Positions 1 through 11,000 of a DNA stretch of 64,000 nt are shown here, in pieces; position 1 is the stretch's first letter, and the number at the start of each line of letters is the position of its first letter. The position numbers and the translations under genes were made by a program. Origin of the DNA: Tricholomella constricta (taxonomy: Eukaryota; Basidiomycota; Agaricomycetes; Agaricales; Lyophyllaceae). The notes under the pieces are model-generated. The model did no database searches, was not told where the DNA came from, and worked only from the letters and a program-made list of their open reading frames with translations. The stretch covers positions 955,866 through 1,019,865 of the forward strand of contig JAACJP010000011.1 in assembly GCA_013368375.1 (NCBI GenBank), in the 5' to 3' direction.

Positions 1-1637
1 AGGGTGTAGGCCGCGAGCGTGCGCAGTGTCCAGTCCTCGCTCTTTCTCGCAGTCGAGTAGTACGTGGAGTCTAGCGATATCATCGCGGGTCGGCTGTCGC
101 CATCCATCCCATTGAAGAATGGCCGGGGGTATCCCGTAACGACATAGCCGAACAAGTCGGTCGTCGTCCACATTGTCGTATAGTGTACAATCAATTGTGG
201 TTCCCGTATAATGCGCATCCAAGTAGTGGAGGCCGTAGGGATAGGCGTGATCAATCCAAGCGACGGGTAGTCGATTGGCAAGAAGAGTACGGATTACGTC
301 TGTTTCGGTTAAGTTGGCGGCATGCTCCTCAGGAAGAGCTAAGCGACCAAGGCTTGCCGTAGAAGGTAAGTGGTCGGGGATGCGATCCAATGGGTGAATG
401 GCATTCCACGAGTCCACCGCCTCTCGATAGAGGTTCGGTCGAGCAATGATCATGGCGTATAGGCGCATGAATGCGACACGAGATGCGGCTCGGGTAGGGC
501 TTATGGCGCGACCAAGGGCGTACCCGACCACAGTGCGGAAGTGGATTGAGAAGTTGTAGTCGATCGCTAGACCGCCGTATACATTGTCTAGGCCTGGCCT
601 TCCGTGGTGTACAATATATTGTCCCCACACGTTGAAGTCCAGGGCTTGCAATACCGATGGTATGGGTAACCCCGCTCCACGGGTTCGTGGGTTGCGCGCT
701 GAAGTAGACAATACTCCAACGGGCGGCGGCAACACAGGGCATGTCCACGCAGCGTCATCGCGTATCGATGGTTTGTGAGCCGGATCGAAGTATTCTCGTT
801 GGAGGACAAACTTCATAGTCCGGTCTCTGTGGGGTTCGGCGTATCGTGAAGCGATACGATAGAAGTCCCAGAGTAGGTAGTGGGCTTCCACACATTCGGT
901 ATCCATGTTGAAGTTATCGTCACGGAACTGAACCAGATTGCGGATGTCTCGAGGGGACATAGGGAACCCGCGAGGTGCACACTTGTACAAAGGTGAACCT
1001 GTCGCATTGAATGCGGTTTTGTGTTCACGTTCGTATTCTAGGGCGCGACTAGCGCTCTGAGAGGCAAACACCGTATTACTGTACGGTGACCAGTACAGGC
1101 GTCGGTGAAGTAGTCCACCAAACGCGTTGTGGCGTTCGGGAGTACCATTGATGTGTAGTACGCCAATAGTATCTGGAATGCGTCCGACGAATGTCTCGAA
1201 GTTATACTTCAAGCGTTCGTTGGCTTCTCGGTCTGCAGCAAGGCTGTCGCGGCGGACTGAGGCGTTGTGCTTCATTCGTAAGCTACACTCGTCGGCGGTT
1301 TCGCTTGCTGGTTCCTCCTTCAGCGTACCGATGGTAGAGGGCTCTACAGTCTCTTGCATCGGTTCATCGGCAGGCGAGCTAGCATCGACCAATCGTACAT
1401 TGTCGATGGGCATCTGCTCGGGCACCGCAAAGGCCTGACATATTGTAAGTACAATACGTCCAGCATCAATGTGCGGAGGTATGCCAAGAGGAAAGGGTAC
1501 CTCAATAGTGGGGATCACTAGAGGTACTTTGGCGGCGCTTGTGGGCGCAGATCCTATTTCTTGCGCTGGCGCCGTGGACTGCACCGATGTGGGTGCGGTC
1601 TGAGGACCCTGTGTCCGACTACGCTTGTCGGTATAAG
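1..1637 (-). pseudogene. Element A post-pol ORF, partial (N-terminus deleted, C-terminus off window)
   Basis: The minus strand reads as one open frame homologous to the post-pol ORF of B (51489-54386) and C. Shared landmarks are a GFPMSPRD segment near 960, HHGRPGLDNVYGGLAIDY near 600, and YGLHYLDAHY followed by DNVDDDRLVRLCRYG near 150-230. The N-terminal third, present in C at 55997-56738, is removed by the deletion at 1636-1643, so no start codon remains. This copy keeps a 701-bp middle segment that C has lost. No signal peptide or membrane segment is visible and I do not recognise a known domain; its place after pol is where some Ty3 elements carry env, but the protein does not look like an envelope. 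Confidence 0.75.
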
Positions 1638-3319
1638 GCATCGCATATAAGCCATATAGGGTCTTTATTCTTAACGTCTATAGGCTGTATGACTGGTGTC
1701 CTACAACATATTTGTTTTATCATTTGAAAACACCGATCATGGATCGGTCTCCAATGAAACAGCAACCCGTTTTGCGTCATGGACATGAGGGGTCCCGTAT
1801 ACGCAGTAATATCAGGTAGGAAGTTACCCAAGTAATTTACTAGTCCGACGAACCGCTGAATATCATTATATGATCGCGGTGTTCGCCATTCGCGTATGCG
1901 GCTTAGTTTATCGACATCAGGGTGTATACCGCGATCGTCGATAATGTGTCCAAGGCAATCAACGCGTTCAGCGTATAATTCGCATTTCTTCCATTTCAGA
2001 TACAAAGAAGCAGCTCTGAGTCTCTCGAATACTATTCGTAGGTGTTTCTCATGCTCTTTTATCGATTCTGAAAAGATAAAGATATCATCCAGGTAGACAT
2101 GCATGAATCTACCAATCAAGTCTCGAAAGGTTGACGTCATGAGTCTCTGGAATGTGGCAGGTGCGTTGCAGTCACCTATCTGCATTATATTGCTGACATA
2201 GGTGCCGGCGATAGTCGCAAAGGCTGTTTTATGTACATCCTCTGGTCGTATACGCACTTGCTCATAGGCGTCGGTTAGATCAATTTTTGATCTAATCTTC
2301 GCCCGTGCCACATCTTCCCGAATAATTTCTTGATCGGGTAGTGGTGTCATGTCTTTCACGGTGTTATCGTTTCGTTGACGTGCGTCAAGTGCAGTTCGTA
2401 GCGAACCATCTTTCTTCGGTATGCACAGTAGTGGGGCTGCTTGGCTGACGGACCGTGGCTCCCACCACTTAGCATCCACATAGCGGTTTATCTTCGCGTG
2501 GAATTCTTCTCTCAGCGAATTTGGGCACCGCGGTAAGTGATAGTGATACCGTGCATTCTCATCGATTAAATGAATCTCATGGTTAACTTCCCTCCACGGT
2601 GGTAACGTGTTAGGAGTTCCATTCACCATATCTTGGATTTCATCATGCCATTGCTGACGTAGGCGGGGATAATCTTCAGTAGTGAGTTTACTCTTGATTT
2701 TTGTATTCCCATCCTTTGGTCGCTTCCCTTCCGTGGTTGGTTTCTCATACCTATCGCGGAGGGCTTGTATCCGTTCTTCCGTCTCATCTGGTACTTCCAG
2801 TCGTACTTGCCGTGACTGTGGCGTACTTCCTGTAGTACTACCAGCTATTGTCCCGACGTATACTGACGGTTTGGATATCTCGTCTGGGCGCGCATCGCGA
2901 TATATCTCGCCTTGAGGCGCTTGGACTCGCGTATATGCACGCATGGACACAATTACCTCGTTCCATTCGAATGGCATTCGAGGATTGTACGCCCAATCGA
3001 CGTGCGGATGTGGTACAGGTCGATCCCAAAATGTTCGCTTGGGTTTCTCCTGCGCCACTTGTGGCGACACTTGTGGTTCCGGTAATTTTACCTTCTCCTC
3101 AGTGCTATCCAAATTATCGATTTGCGAAGATTTGGGTTCTTTGTGCTGCATTTTGTGCGTTTTGTCTTTCTTTTCATACTCGGTTGACCCTTTCTCCCCC
3201 TGAAGAGTATCTATATACTCTTCCTCGCTCATCAGTAGACATGGCGTGTCCGACGGAAGACTATGCATTTTGTGCACCTCTTCCTCCGGAACGTCTTCTA
3301 CTGTGACTCGTGGGAGTCA
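1638..3319 (-). pseudogene. Element A pol, truncated in the reverse transcriptase/RNase H linker
   Basis: The open frame 1619-3277 encodes the pol linker (FWDRPVPHPHVDWAY), the RT segment PKKDGSLRTALDARQRNDN, the catalytic YLDD (in MHVYLDDIFIF) and the start of the RNase H region (DPIWLICDA). It then runs into unrelated codons (LYRQA, stop) because a deletion joins it to the post-pol ORF. The frame is continuous upstream as far as a TGA at 3317-3319, where the gag-protease frame ends, so pol would need readthrough of that stop. RNase H catalytic parts, integrase and chromodomain are gone. Confidence 0.88.
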
Positions 3320-5701
3320 ATCCCGGGGTTTATCTGTGGTACGATAGCGGCGCAGCCGTCCATCAGTATCCCGGAGGTCTACCTTCGTGGCTTCGGTTGA
3401 TACACCGTTGACCACAACTGTATTCATCGCGAAAAAGGATAACTCCATGCTTTCGCATAAACGGTGTACCGATAATCATATCATACCGGTCAAAGTTTGC
3501 TATATCGACATACAGCATTTCTTCAGATCCGTGTGTTTTAACTAACGCATCAGACCCAAAGTTCACTGTCGAGCGACTTCCAATCGTTCCCAATTGCAGC
3601 GTTATCGGTGCATCCAACGGATACACGTGCAGTCCCGCTACCTGGGAGAATGCCGGGGTTACGCCTGTAGTTGTACTCCCCGAGTCCCATAGCGTCCACG
3701 CATCGTGTTCGCCTACATTGACATATGTGGCCAAACACTCCTTGTCGTCGCGCTTATGCACTGGGCGAGCCTTAGCTACTTTCGACGCGCGAAGATGTAC
3801 TTTGCGCATCTTTATCTGGCGAGTTTCATCCAACGGTAATTCCGTTATCGCCCTCAGGACTTCAGTCTCGCTGTCTCGGGAGTAGTAGTCATTATCATAG
3901 ATGCCGGGGTTACGCCTGTAGTTGTACTCCCCGAGTCCCATAGCGTCCACGCGTCGTGTCCGCCTACATTGACATATGTGGCCAAACACTCCTTGTCGTC
4001 GCGCTTATGCACTGGGCGAGCCTTAGCTACTTTCGACGCGCGAAGATGTACTTTGCGCATCTTTATCTGGCGAGTTTCATCCAACGGTAATTCCGTTATC
4101 GCCCTCAGGACTTCAGTCTCGCTGTCTCGGGAGTAGTAGTCATTATCATAGACATCGACCTCAATGAGTTCATCGCTGTCGCTGTCTACCAACGACTCAG
4201 GTGGATTATCCGCTTCATTAGCAGAGGTATGTCCACTCTCGTCATCAGCCTCATTCTCCTGATCCATTTCCGAATCATCGTCCTCTTCATCAACTGCGGT
4301 CCGAGCTGCTCGTATCTGAGCACGCACGGGGTACGGTTTCTGTTTACATTCTCTCAAGTAATGACCTTTCTTTCCGCATTTGTAGCAGATGACATCTGCC
4401 GCTGGTGACGGATTCGGTGTCGGAGATGAATGCAGTTGGGGGCGTTCCAACTGTCTATTGGGTGGCGCACCCGAGTTCGGGTCGGGGCGTGCTTGCACTC
4501 CCACCTTTCCTCCTCGTCCACGCAGTGGCGTAGCCACCACTCTCACGTGTAGTCCTCCTGCTAAGGCGGACTTGCGAATGAAAGAGGTACCGATTCGCCC
4601 ACCTCCGCGGGGCCTCGAAGATGTTACTTCGGGATTCCGGCGCGAACGACGGCGTGAGTTTCGAGCAAGGTAGTGTGCAGCTGTCTTAGAGGCAGACTCA
4701 TACGCCTTCGCCTCGGAGACAAACTCATCGACTGTATTTATCTCAGGTGACAATCCACCTTCCTTAATTAGGGCGACAAGCATATCTTTGGGTATACCTT
4801 CCAGGAAGGTATCACGCACGGTGTATTTGTCTGGGAACACAGCCATATTTTGTGCGTGGTCCATGAGCTCGTCATAAAACCCTTGAACTCCGATGCTCTC
4901 ATTATAAGTAGCATCGTAGAAGTCCTCTCGTGCATCCTGCATTGTTGACGGCTGTACAAAGCGATCATACAATCCAAGAATGACGTCTTCAAACGTCCAA
5001 TGGCGTTGACGACGGTTTACATGAACAACGTGGCGCTGGTACCATGTCTTAGCTTCTCCTCTGAGAAACTCTGGTACAACGAGCACGCGTTCACGGTCGC
5101 GTTCGTCGCCACCATACTGGCATGCAGCTAAATGAACGCACACGTCCGTTAGCCACCTTTCAAGGTCGCTAAACTTGGTTCCTCCAGCGTATGGAGTTAT
5201 AGTTTTGGACGCGTCAGATCGCCTCAATTTACTACCCTCGGGAAGTTGCAGGCGTGTACCGAGTTGTTCTTCTAGCAGCGCTTTCAAGCGTACATGCATA
5301 GAATCTCGGTGTTGTTCCACGGCTTCAGCGACTCCAGGGTTTCGGGAAGTTGACCGCAGTTGCGGAGGCATCGAGAACCCACGCCCAGGGGTTTCACTTG
5401 GTCTACCTGGGTTTCGTGATATAGGGTTCACGACGCTCATTCCCCTACCGCGTCCACGAGCATTGGTAAAATGCGTACGAACTACGGGAGTCTCATGAGG
5501 AGGTCGATCTCTAGCAAATGTTTGCTGTTGATCACGTCCCTGCAGGTGCTCATCGTAGGGGGCACTCTGCACATTATTATCCTGTTCGTGAGGTTGTCCA
5601 ATCGACTCGGAATAAATGCTCTTCATTTGGTCGACGGGCTGACGTCCGATAAAGATCACTCCCTGGTCATCGTAAACCGAATGACCCTGTTGCTGCAAGT
5701 C
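3320..5701 (-). pseudogene. Element A gag-protease, broken by a tandem duplication
   Basis: The long ORF 3854-5698 (614 aa) carries a retrotransposon capsid region (for example FRGEAKTWYQRHVVHVNRR), a basic/arginine region, one CCHC knuckle (CYKCGKKGHYLREC) and an acidic tract. It should run into the aspartic protease (TLWDSGSTTTG), but a 251-bp duplication (not a multiple of 3) throws it out of frame after TPA. The protease continues as 3363-3989 and has a second frameshift near 3436, where C has three more bases around the GVILDF codons. The gag frame is continuous with the upstream ORF except for one TGA at 5702-5704. Confidence 0.85.
3650..4151. repeat. 251-bp tandem duplication inside element A
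   Basis: Units 3650-3900 and 3901-4151 both start atgccggggtt and end attatcatag and are nearly identical; they differ, for example, at the CpG/TpG near 3702/3953. Element C has a single unit (61075-61326), so this is a duplication private to A. It repeats the gag C-terminus and protease N-terminus. Confidence 0.95.
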
Positions 5702-6700
5702 TCAATCCCGCTCGCGCTGGAGGGCGACTCTGTCTGCCCACGAGTCTGCCATTGGGTATCGACGGGATGCATTCCCAGGGACTTGTATCACAGGCGGTGA
5801 TGTCTCAGTCGTGAACCGTAGTGTTTGAGCAGGCGCAGGCCTTTCCTCAATCGGTTTGACGCTGTCGTGTGTTTCATCCACACGATCCTCGATTTTTACA
5901 GGCGTGGTGAGCACAGGGCCGATGCTGTCGGCTGCTTGTGTTGTTCCTACTGTTGCTTGCGGAGTTTTCGGTGTCGAAGACCTCAATGCTTCCAAGACAG
6001 TGGCCATAGAATAGTTATCTATTTCGAAGCGAATGCCTTCGATAACTAGCTTTACAAATTCGATACTGTTCGTATCAGGCTCCGTGTCCATGATCGCACA
6101 GTGTACGTAGGCGGAGCCTAGCGCGTTCTCATTCATCTGAGTACGTCGACTAGCGTCTGGGACCATTGACTGGTATTCTGACCAGTAGAGGTGCACCTGA
6201 CGCTTGAGGAGGGGCGAGAACCTGAAGATGTTCAGGGTCCCGTTGTCCGATTCTGCCGTCGAGCTGACAGGCGATAACGCCCGTCGTCGAAGGTACGCAC
6301 TCGTAACCGACTGGTTATCCATGTTGGCGTGTACCGGGGCTTGTACCAAAGACTGTGGCACAGCAGTGGGGGCCGGGGGGGCGGCGTACGCTTGTTGCAG
6401 AGCCAATCGTACGGGGCCATCGTCCGATGCATGTCTAAGACTCGCATCTTCAGCAGTTTCGACCCCCAGAGTGCCTAACCTTGCGGCTGGGCGCTCTGTG
6501 GCGTGCATTGATAGTAGCTCCAGGCTACTTACCGCTGTTGGTCCCTCTGCTGCTGCTACACCTTGCCCGACTTCGTCCGAACGACGTTGAGGCGGCACAT
6601 AGGCTATAGGAGGTCGCGGTACTGGCGGATCGACGATAGATTGTATCGTTGGTGTGTTTTCAGAGCTGGTAGCGCTCGGTGGCGCTCGGTTTGGATCCAT
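5702..6700 (-). CDS. Element A N-terminal-domain ORF (332 aa)
   Basis: The first ORF after the 5' LTR, starting MDPNRAPPSATSSENTP. It holds a helical segment (SPLLKRQVHLYWSEYQSMV to IRFEIDNY) that aligns with the N-terminal domain of B gag (VKQFWDTTDVVSEHRRRRLE) and with two repeats in the D protein. In B this domain is fused directly to gag; here one TGA (5702-5704), in frame with the gag start codon at 5696-5698, separates them. The same TGA is in C, so it predates the two copies. It may be an inherited CGA-to-TGA mutation or a readthrough stop; the context is GAT TGA GAC. Confidence 0.75.
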   Translation of the reverse strand: MDPNRAPPSATSSENTPTIQSIVDPPVPRPPIAYVPPQRRSDEVGQGVAAAEGPTAVSSLELLSMHATERPAARLGTLGVETAEDASLRHASDDGPVRLALQQAYAAPPAPTAVPQSLVQAPVHANMDNQSVTSAYLRRRALSPVSSTAESDNGTLNIFRFSPLLKRQVHLYWSEYQSMVPDASRRTQMNENALGSAYVHCAIMDTEPDTNSIEFVKLVIEGIRFEIDNYSMATVLEALRSSTPKTPQATVGTTQAADSIGPVLTTPVKIEDRVDETHDSVKPIEERPAPAQTLRFTTETSPPVIQVPGNASRRYPMADSWADRVALQRERD

Positions 6701-6814
6701 CGCAGATAGATCTTCGTTTCAGGGTTGTGGTGATGGTGATGGCGCTGATAAGCGAGTCGACGTCGACGATAGAGAGCAGTTAAGCAGATAGCAAAGCTGG
6801 GTAGCTTAAAAAAG
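6701..6814 (-). other. Element A leader with T-tract and hairpin in the primer-binding position
   Basis: Directly inside the 5' LTR the minus strand reads C, six T, then the stem AAGCT-ACCC-AGCTT (plus coordinates 6794-6814). The same layout is found in C, B and D. No tRNA-like primer-binding site beginning TGG is present. Confidence 0.6.
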
Positions 6815-7048
6815 TGTAACGGTTGTACGGGGTTGGGGGATCCTTGCGAGACACCAGACACGTTAAGCTAGACCAATCTGTGGGATTCTGCTAAGTACGT
6901 GTACAGGGTGAAGGTGCAAAGGATTATCTAAGCATAAACTGTACAGGACATTTATATACGCATAACAAAGATGGTCGTGCATTACCAGACGGTAATGCCA
7001 AACAGGTCGCGTCTCAATATAGACATATTGTAACGCGCCGTCGTTACA
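6815..7048 (-). repeat. Element A 5' LTR (234 bp)
   Basis: On the minus strand it begins TGTAACGACG and ends CCGTTACA. It aligns end to end with C's 3' LTR (29703-29936) with a few differences, several of them CpG to TpG or CpA. A perfect 8-bp hairpin (gcattacc-agac-ggtaatgc, 6979-6998) lies upstream of a TATATAAA box in transcript orientation. Confidence 0.95.
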
Positions 7049-7425
7049 AAAACCCTCTTGTCGAAAGCATTGTAAATCCCATCATCTCACGCTTGATTGG
7101 CACTGGTCCCTCTGTTTTTGACAAGACTCCCTTGGAGCACACTGCGGACGCAGCAAGAGTCCGCGCCCGAATTCCCTACCCGAAACGAAAACACTTCGCA
7201 AGAATAAAACCAGCGATTCCGCCCGGGTAAGAACAATCGCCAGAGTATCCGACCGTCCTTTTCTGCTGATTGTGTCTTCTCCAAAGTCATGTCCAAATTC
7301 GCTTTTGGATGTCGCTTCTGGACCTGCACGAGGATGACACGAAGCCCACATTGGAAGCCATTCTGCTGTTGGAGGTTAATGGCGGATTCGACCTCGGACG
7401 GGCTAAACGGCTCTGGGGGCCTTGA
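7049..7425 (+). CDS. Last two exons of a host gene cut by element A
   Basis: Starting at the LTR boundary, the plus strand is open from 7051: NPLVESIVNPIISRLIGTGP and onward to 7226. A 60-bp intron 7227-7286 (gtaaga...aaag, possible branch site ctgat) separates this from exon 7287-7425, which continues the same frame (HVQIRFWMSLLDLHEDD... RAKRLWGP) to TGA at 7423-7425. The intact splice and frame indicate a real coding gene whose upstream part lies left of element A, outside the window. I do not recognise the family. A's insertion would truncate the protein unless read from an internal start. Confidence 0.55.
7227..7286 (+). other. Predicted intron of the interrupted host gene
   Basis: GT-AG intron of 60 bp, typical fungal length, that restores the frame between PPG and HVQIRFW. 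Confidence 0.55.
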
Positions 7426-7533
7426 AACTTGTCTTGTTGGTTCCCTTTCTTTTGATCTCCTCCTAATAAACCCTCACGCGCTCTTCATCAGCCTATCGAC
7501 CCCTTACGCTGGAAGGTCTTTGAGCCTGCGGGA
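7426..7533. other. Short host stretch before the LINE
   Basis: Probably the 3' untranslated region of the gene ending at 7425. I see no other feature in it. Confidence 0.4.
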
Positions 7534-7547
7534 CAAACGGACATCCT
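7534..7547. repeat. LINE target-site duplication, left copy
   Basis: caaacggacatcct here pairs with caaatggacatcct at 14049-14062. The single difference is CpG to TpG. The two copies flank the LINE exactly. Confidence 0.85.
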
Positions 7548-8016
7548 TTTTTTTTTTTTTTTTTTTTAAAAAATCCCTGTTTATCGACCTCTGGGCGTGG
7601 CCCATGTCGGTCCTCACTATCCTAAGTACAAAATAATAAATCGGGGCCCCTTCGCCTCCTTTATTCCTGCACCTGCTGAGCTTGTGAATGCACACTTTGA
7701 CGGGCCATGCTCGTCGCCCCCCAAAGGCCCGAAACCCAACATATGGTCCCGTTTTTGACACCTTGCCCTGACGTGTGAGGTGTACCTTTTCCAGTTCTTC
7801 GTTTTTGTATGCAGTGAGTTGTTTGGCAACAATGTGCTCAGCCCCCAAGGGGGTTTTGCACAAGTAGGCGGACCGCTGGAAGACGGTAACTGCAGGAGAG
7901 AAGTTAGTAAGTAAATTCCCTGGCAGGCCAAATGGCCCCCATCTCGGGACTCCTTCCTTCCCCTTTCCCTGCCTTTTGAGCCTCCTCTGTGACGAGCGAA
8001 AGTGGGTTGTGGTTCT

Positions 8017-11000
8017 TCAGGTGCCGAGGTCGTCGGCGTCGTCCCAGTCGTATTCGTAGTCGATTTCTGGCTGTGGTGCGTCATCCTCATCTCCGTGCGT
8101 GTAATTGTAAGGGGAAACATCACCGAATGTTGCTTTAAATCTTCCTGTGTTGGCAACGTATCTCAGCAAGTATTTCGCCCCCTTCCTGGTTCCGTAGATT
8201 ACTTCAGACATGTAGGTGTCGCGTCCGAGTGCGGAGCGGAAGTCCTGTCGCTCGTCGTGGAACCTGCTGCACTGATATAGGAAATGCCATAGCGTTTCCA
8301 CCACATCATCCTCGCATTGTTCACATTTCGGGGAGTCGACGGCTTGTAGGCGGTGGAGATGTTTGTTGAGCGGGGCGTGCCCGGTTCGCAGCTGGACGAG
8401 TAGGCTGTGTTGGCGTCTCGTGAGTCCCTCCGCGACTCGTCGAAAGTTCGGGAATGGGAAGCCGTCTTTGAGATGTTCGTACTTCGCGAATCGGGGCGAT
8501 TTCTGCCAGTGTTCTTGCCATTTCGCTTTGAGGTAGGCATTGTGGATCTGCTTCAGTGCTGATATGCTTGTTGGGAGTTCGCCGTTTTTCCGTATGTATG
8601 CTGGTAGTCGGTTTGATAGGCTGGTCGTGCCCTGGGCGGCGTCCTTCGCTGCTTTGTCGACAAGTTCGTTTCCGTCAGCCCCGGAGTGTCCCGATATCCA
8701 CGAGATTTGAAGGTTGAAAGTTGGTCGATGCCGTTCGTTTCGTGCGATTTGTCGGGCTTGCTCGTGTATTGCATCGAAGTGGTAATGGCTTTGTCGCTGC
8801 CGGTAAATCGCTAGAGACTGAATGACGCGTTGGTTGTCGAGAGCGAGCGAGGTCGATCGTGGTAAGGCTGTTTCGATCAGTAACTGCATACCTAGCGCCA
8901 CGCCTACGGCTTCCGCTTCGAAAGTCGTGTTGCGGCTGAGGGGTCCTAAGTGGTATTGTAGTTTGATGGGCGGTTTGTTGTTGACGATGAGTATGGCTGC
9001 TGCTCCTGCTTGTCCTTTGTAGCCCCATCCGTCCGTGTATATCTTGATGTGGGCCCGGTTGTCGAGATCTTCCTGGAGTGACGCCTCTCTCGTTTTGGCG
9101 ATTTGCGTAGTGAACGGGTGTTGGTAGGTTGGCAGCTGGCGGACGGGATTTATAGTCTCGATGTCGTTCGGGTCGAGGTGATAGATGTCTGTCAAATTGT
9201 GCAATGGTGAGCGATGACGTTTAATGTTATACCTTGTGCAGTTCCGAACGTGTTTATGCAGCGGGTGTGCCTCAGGTAGAGCAGCTATTTGCATCGCCGA
9301 CCGATGGCAAATCTTGTCCAGGAGGAGGTCGACGGGCGGGAGGTTGGCGTGGAGTTCGAGTGCGTCTGTCGGAGCGGATCGCATTGAGCCAGTTATTGCG
9401 ATGAGTGCCAGTCGCTGTATCTTTGCCATTCGTTTAGCCGGTCCCACCGAGCCAGAGTCTCGTTTGTGTTGTGGCTGTCTCCGAATCGGTGTGTACCAAC
9501 CATCGGCGGCGTAGGCGAATTTGAGGACCGCTACTGCTGTGAATAAGCGTTCCATGAACTCGGGCTTGATACCCGTCGAAGGTCATGTGATCCGTTTGAA
9601 CATAAGGGCAAATTTGGTGCCTTTCCCCAGTGCGTACTTGGCGTGTTGTTTCCATCGAAGTTCGTCGTCAACCATTACACCTAAAAACCTGGCAACGTTA
9701 GTCGGTTGGATCGTTGTACCTCGCAGAATGATTGGTGGTTGCGCTCTTCGAATAGTCTTGCCTTGCCGGTTGGGGTCAGCGTCTCTTTTTTGCGTGAAGT
9801 GGAGTAGTTCGAATTTGCTTGTTTCGAATTTCGAGTTGTGTTGCCCGGACCATCGGTAGGCGCCTCTTCGTCGTTCCATCATCTTCTTGAGCATACTGTT
9901 GGTTTCTTCGAAGGAGGCTCCAGAGGCGAGGTAGGCTCCGTCGTCAACGAAACCCAAAGCCATCTGGCGTCGTCCTTTTGGGATCTCTAACAAGTCAGCA
10001 TTGTAGAAGAGGTATAGTATCATGGATACCGGATCTCCTTGGCCTATTCCGTTAGTTACGTTGAACCAGTCGGAGGTGTAGTCGTCGAATTTGAGCTTGG
10101 TCCTCCTGCCCGTCAGTAGCCGTTCCGTGAAGTTGACATAAGCTTCCGGTACTTGTCGTTTTCACATGTTGTGAAGCAATCGGTCCAACACCGCGTTAGG
10201 GAAGGCTCCTTCGATGTCGAGGAAGAGGGCGGACACCACTCTCCCTTGGCGCCACTCGTGCTTAATCCAATTCGTCATCAGGTGCAGTGAGTCCGTTGTC
10301 ATTCGTCCCGGTCGGCCTCCGAATTGTGTGCATGGGATCAGTTGGTGTTTCTCCATGATGTGCGTTAGGTCTTCCGCTACAATGGCTGTCAGTAGTTTTG
10401 CTAGTGTGTTGAGTAGGGCTATCAGTCGGTACGCTTTCGCTGCGTCGTAGTTTGGTTTCCCCAGCTTTCGTAGTATGACTGTAATGATGTCCCTCCATCC
10501 TGGGTAGTAGGTTTCCAGCGTGAAGACCGCCCTGTAGATGTGCAGTAGATGGTCCTTGATAATCGGGTAGGCCTTCTTGAGGACAATATTAGGTATGCCG
10601 TCATTGCCGCATGCCTTGTATGGGCTGAGTTTTGCGACGCTCCTTCGGATCTGTTCCTCAGTAATCTGTCCGCTGGTCGGCAGGGGCTCGGGGTATGCGT
10701 AGTTAGTTGGCACCGAGGAGGCTTCCGGTGGGTCCGGAAATAGTGTGCGCGTGAAGAGCCGGCCCTTCTCCTCGTTGGTGACGGCCTCCTTCGTTCGGTT
10801 ATCGTCGCCGATGTACTTCAGTGTTGGGATCCGTGTTTTGCCGCCGTCGCCTGTTGGGTCAGTAATATAACGGTTCGCGATCCAGAGTTCCCGTTCCATG
10901 GCTGTCTCCAGAAAGTCCCGCCAGTGTTCGGATTTCGCCTTTAGGATTTCAGCTGCGTACAGTTTCTTCGCTTCGTCCAGAAGTACACTGCTTTCGTGGT

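Larger units (their letters stand above)
1..7048 (-). mobile_element. Ty3/gypsy element A, 5' part, truncated by window edge
   Basis: Minus-strand LTR retrotransposon of the same family as element C (54984-64000). Its 5' LTR is at 6815-7048; then come the leader, N-terminal-domain ORF, gag-protease, a truncated pol and part of the post-pol ORF, running off the left edge, so the 3' LTR is not visible. Compared with C it carries a 3,071-bp internal deletion (junction 1636-1643) and a 251-bp tandem duplication at 3650-4151. It cannot encode RNase H, integrase or chromodomain. It sits within a host gene whose last exons follow directly at 7049-7425. Confidence 0.93.

Noticed and set aside
1619..1660. 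C-terminal LYRQA of the 552-aa pol ORF as a natural protein end
   Set aside because: It is read-through into the post-pol ORF across the 3,071-bp deletion; C shows the true continuation.
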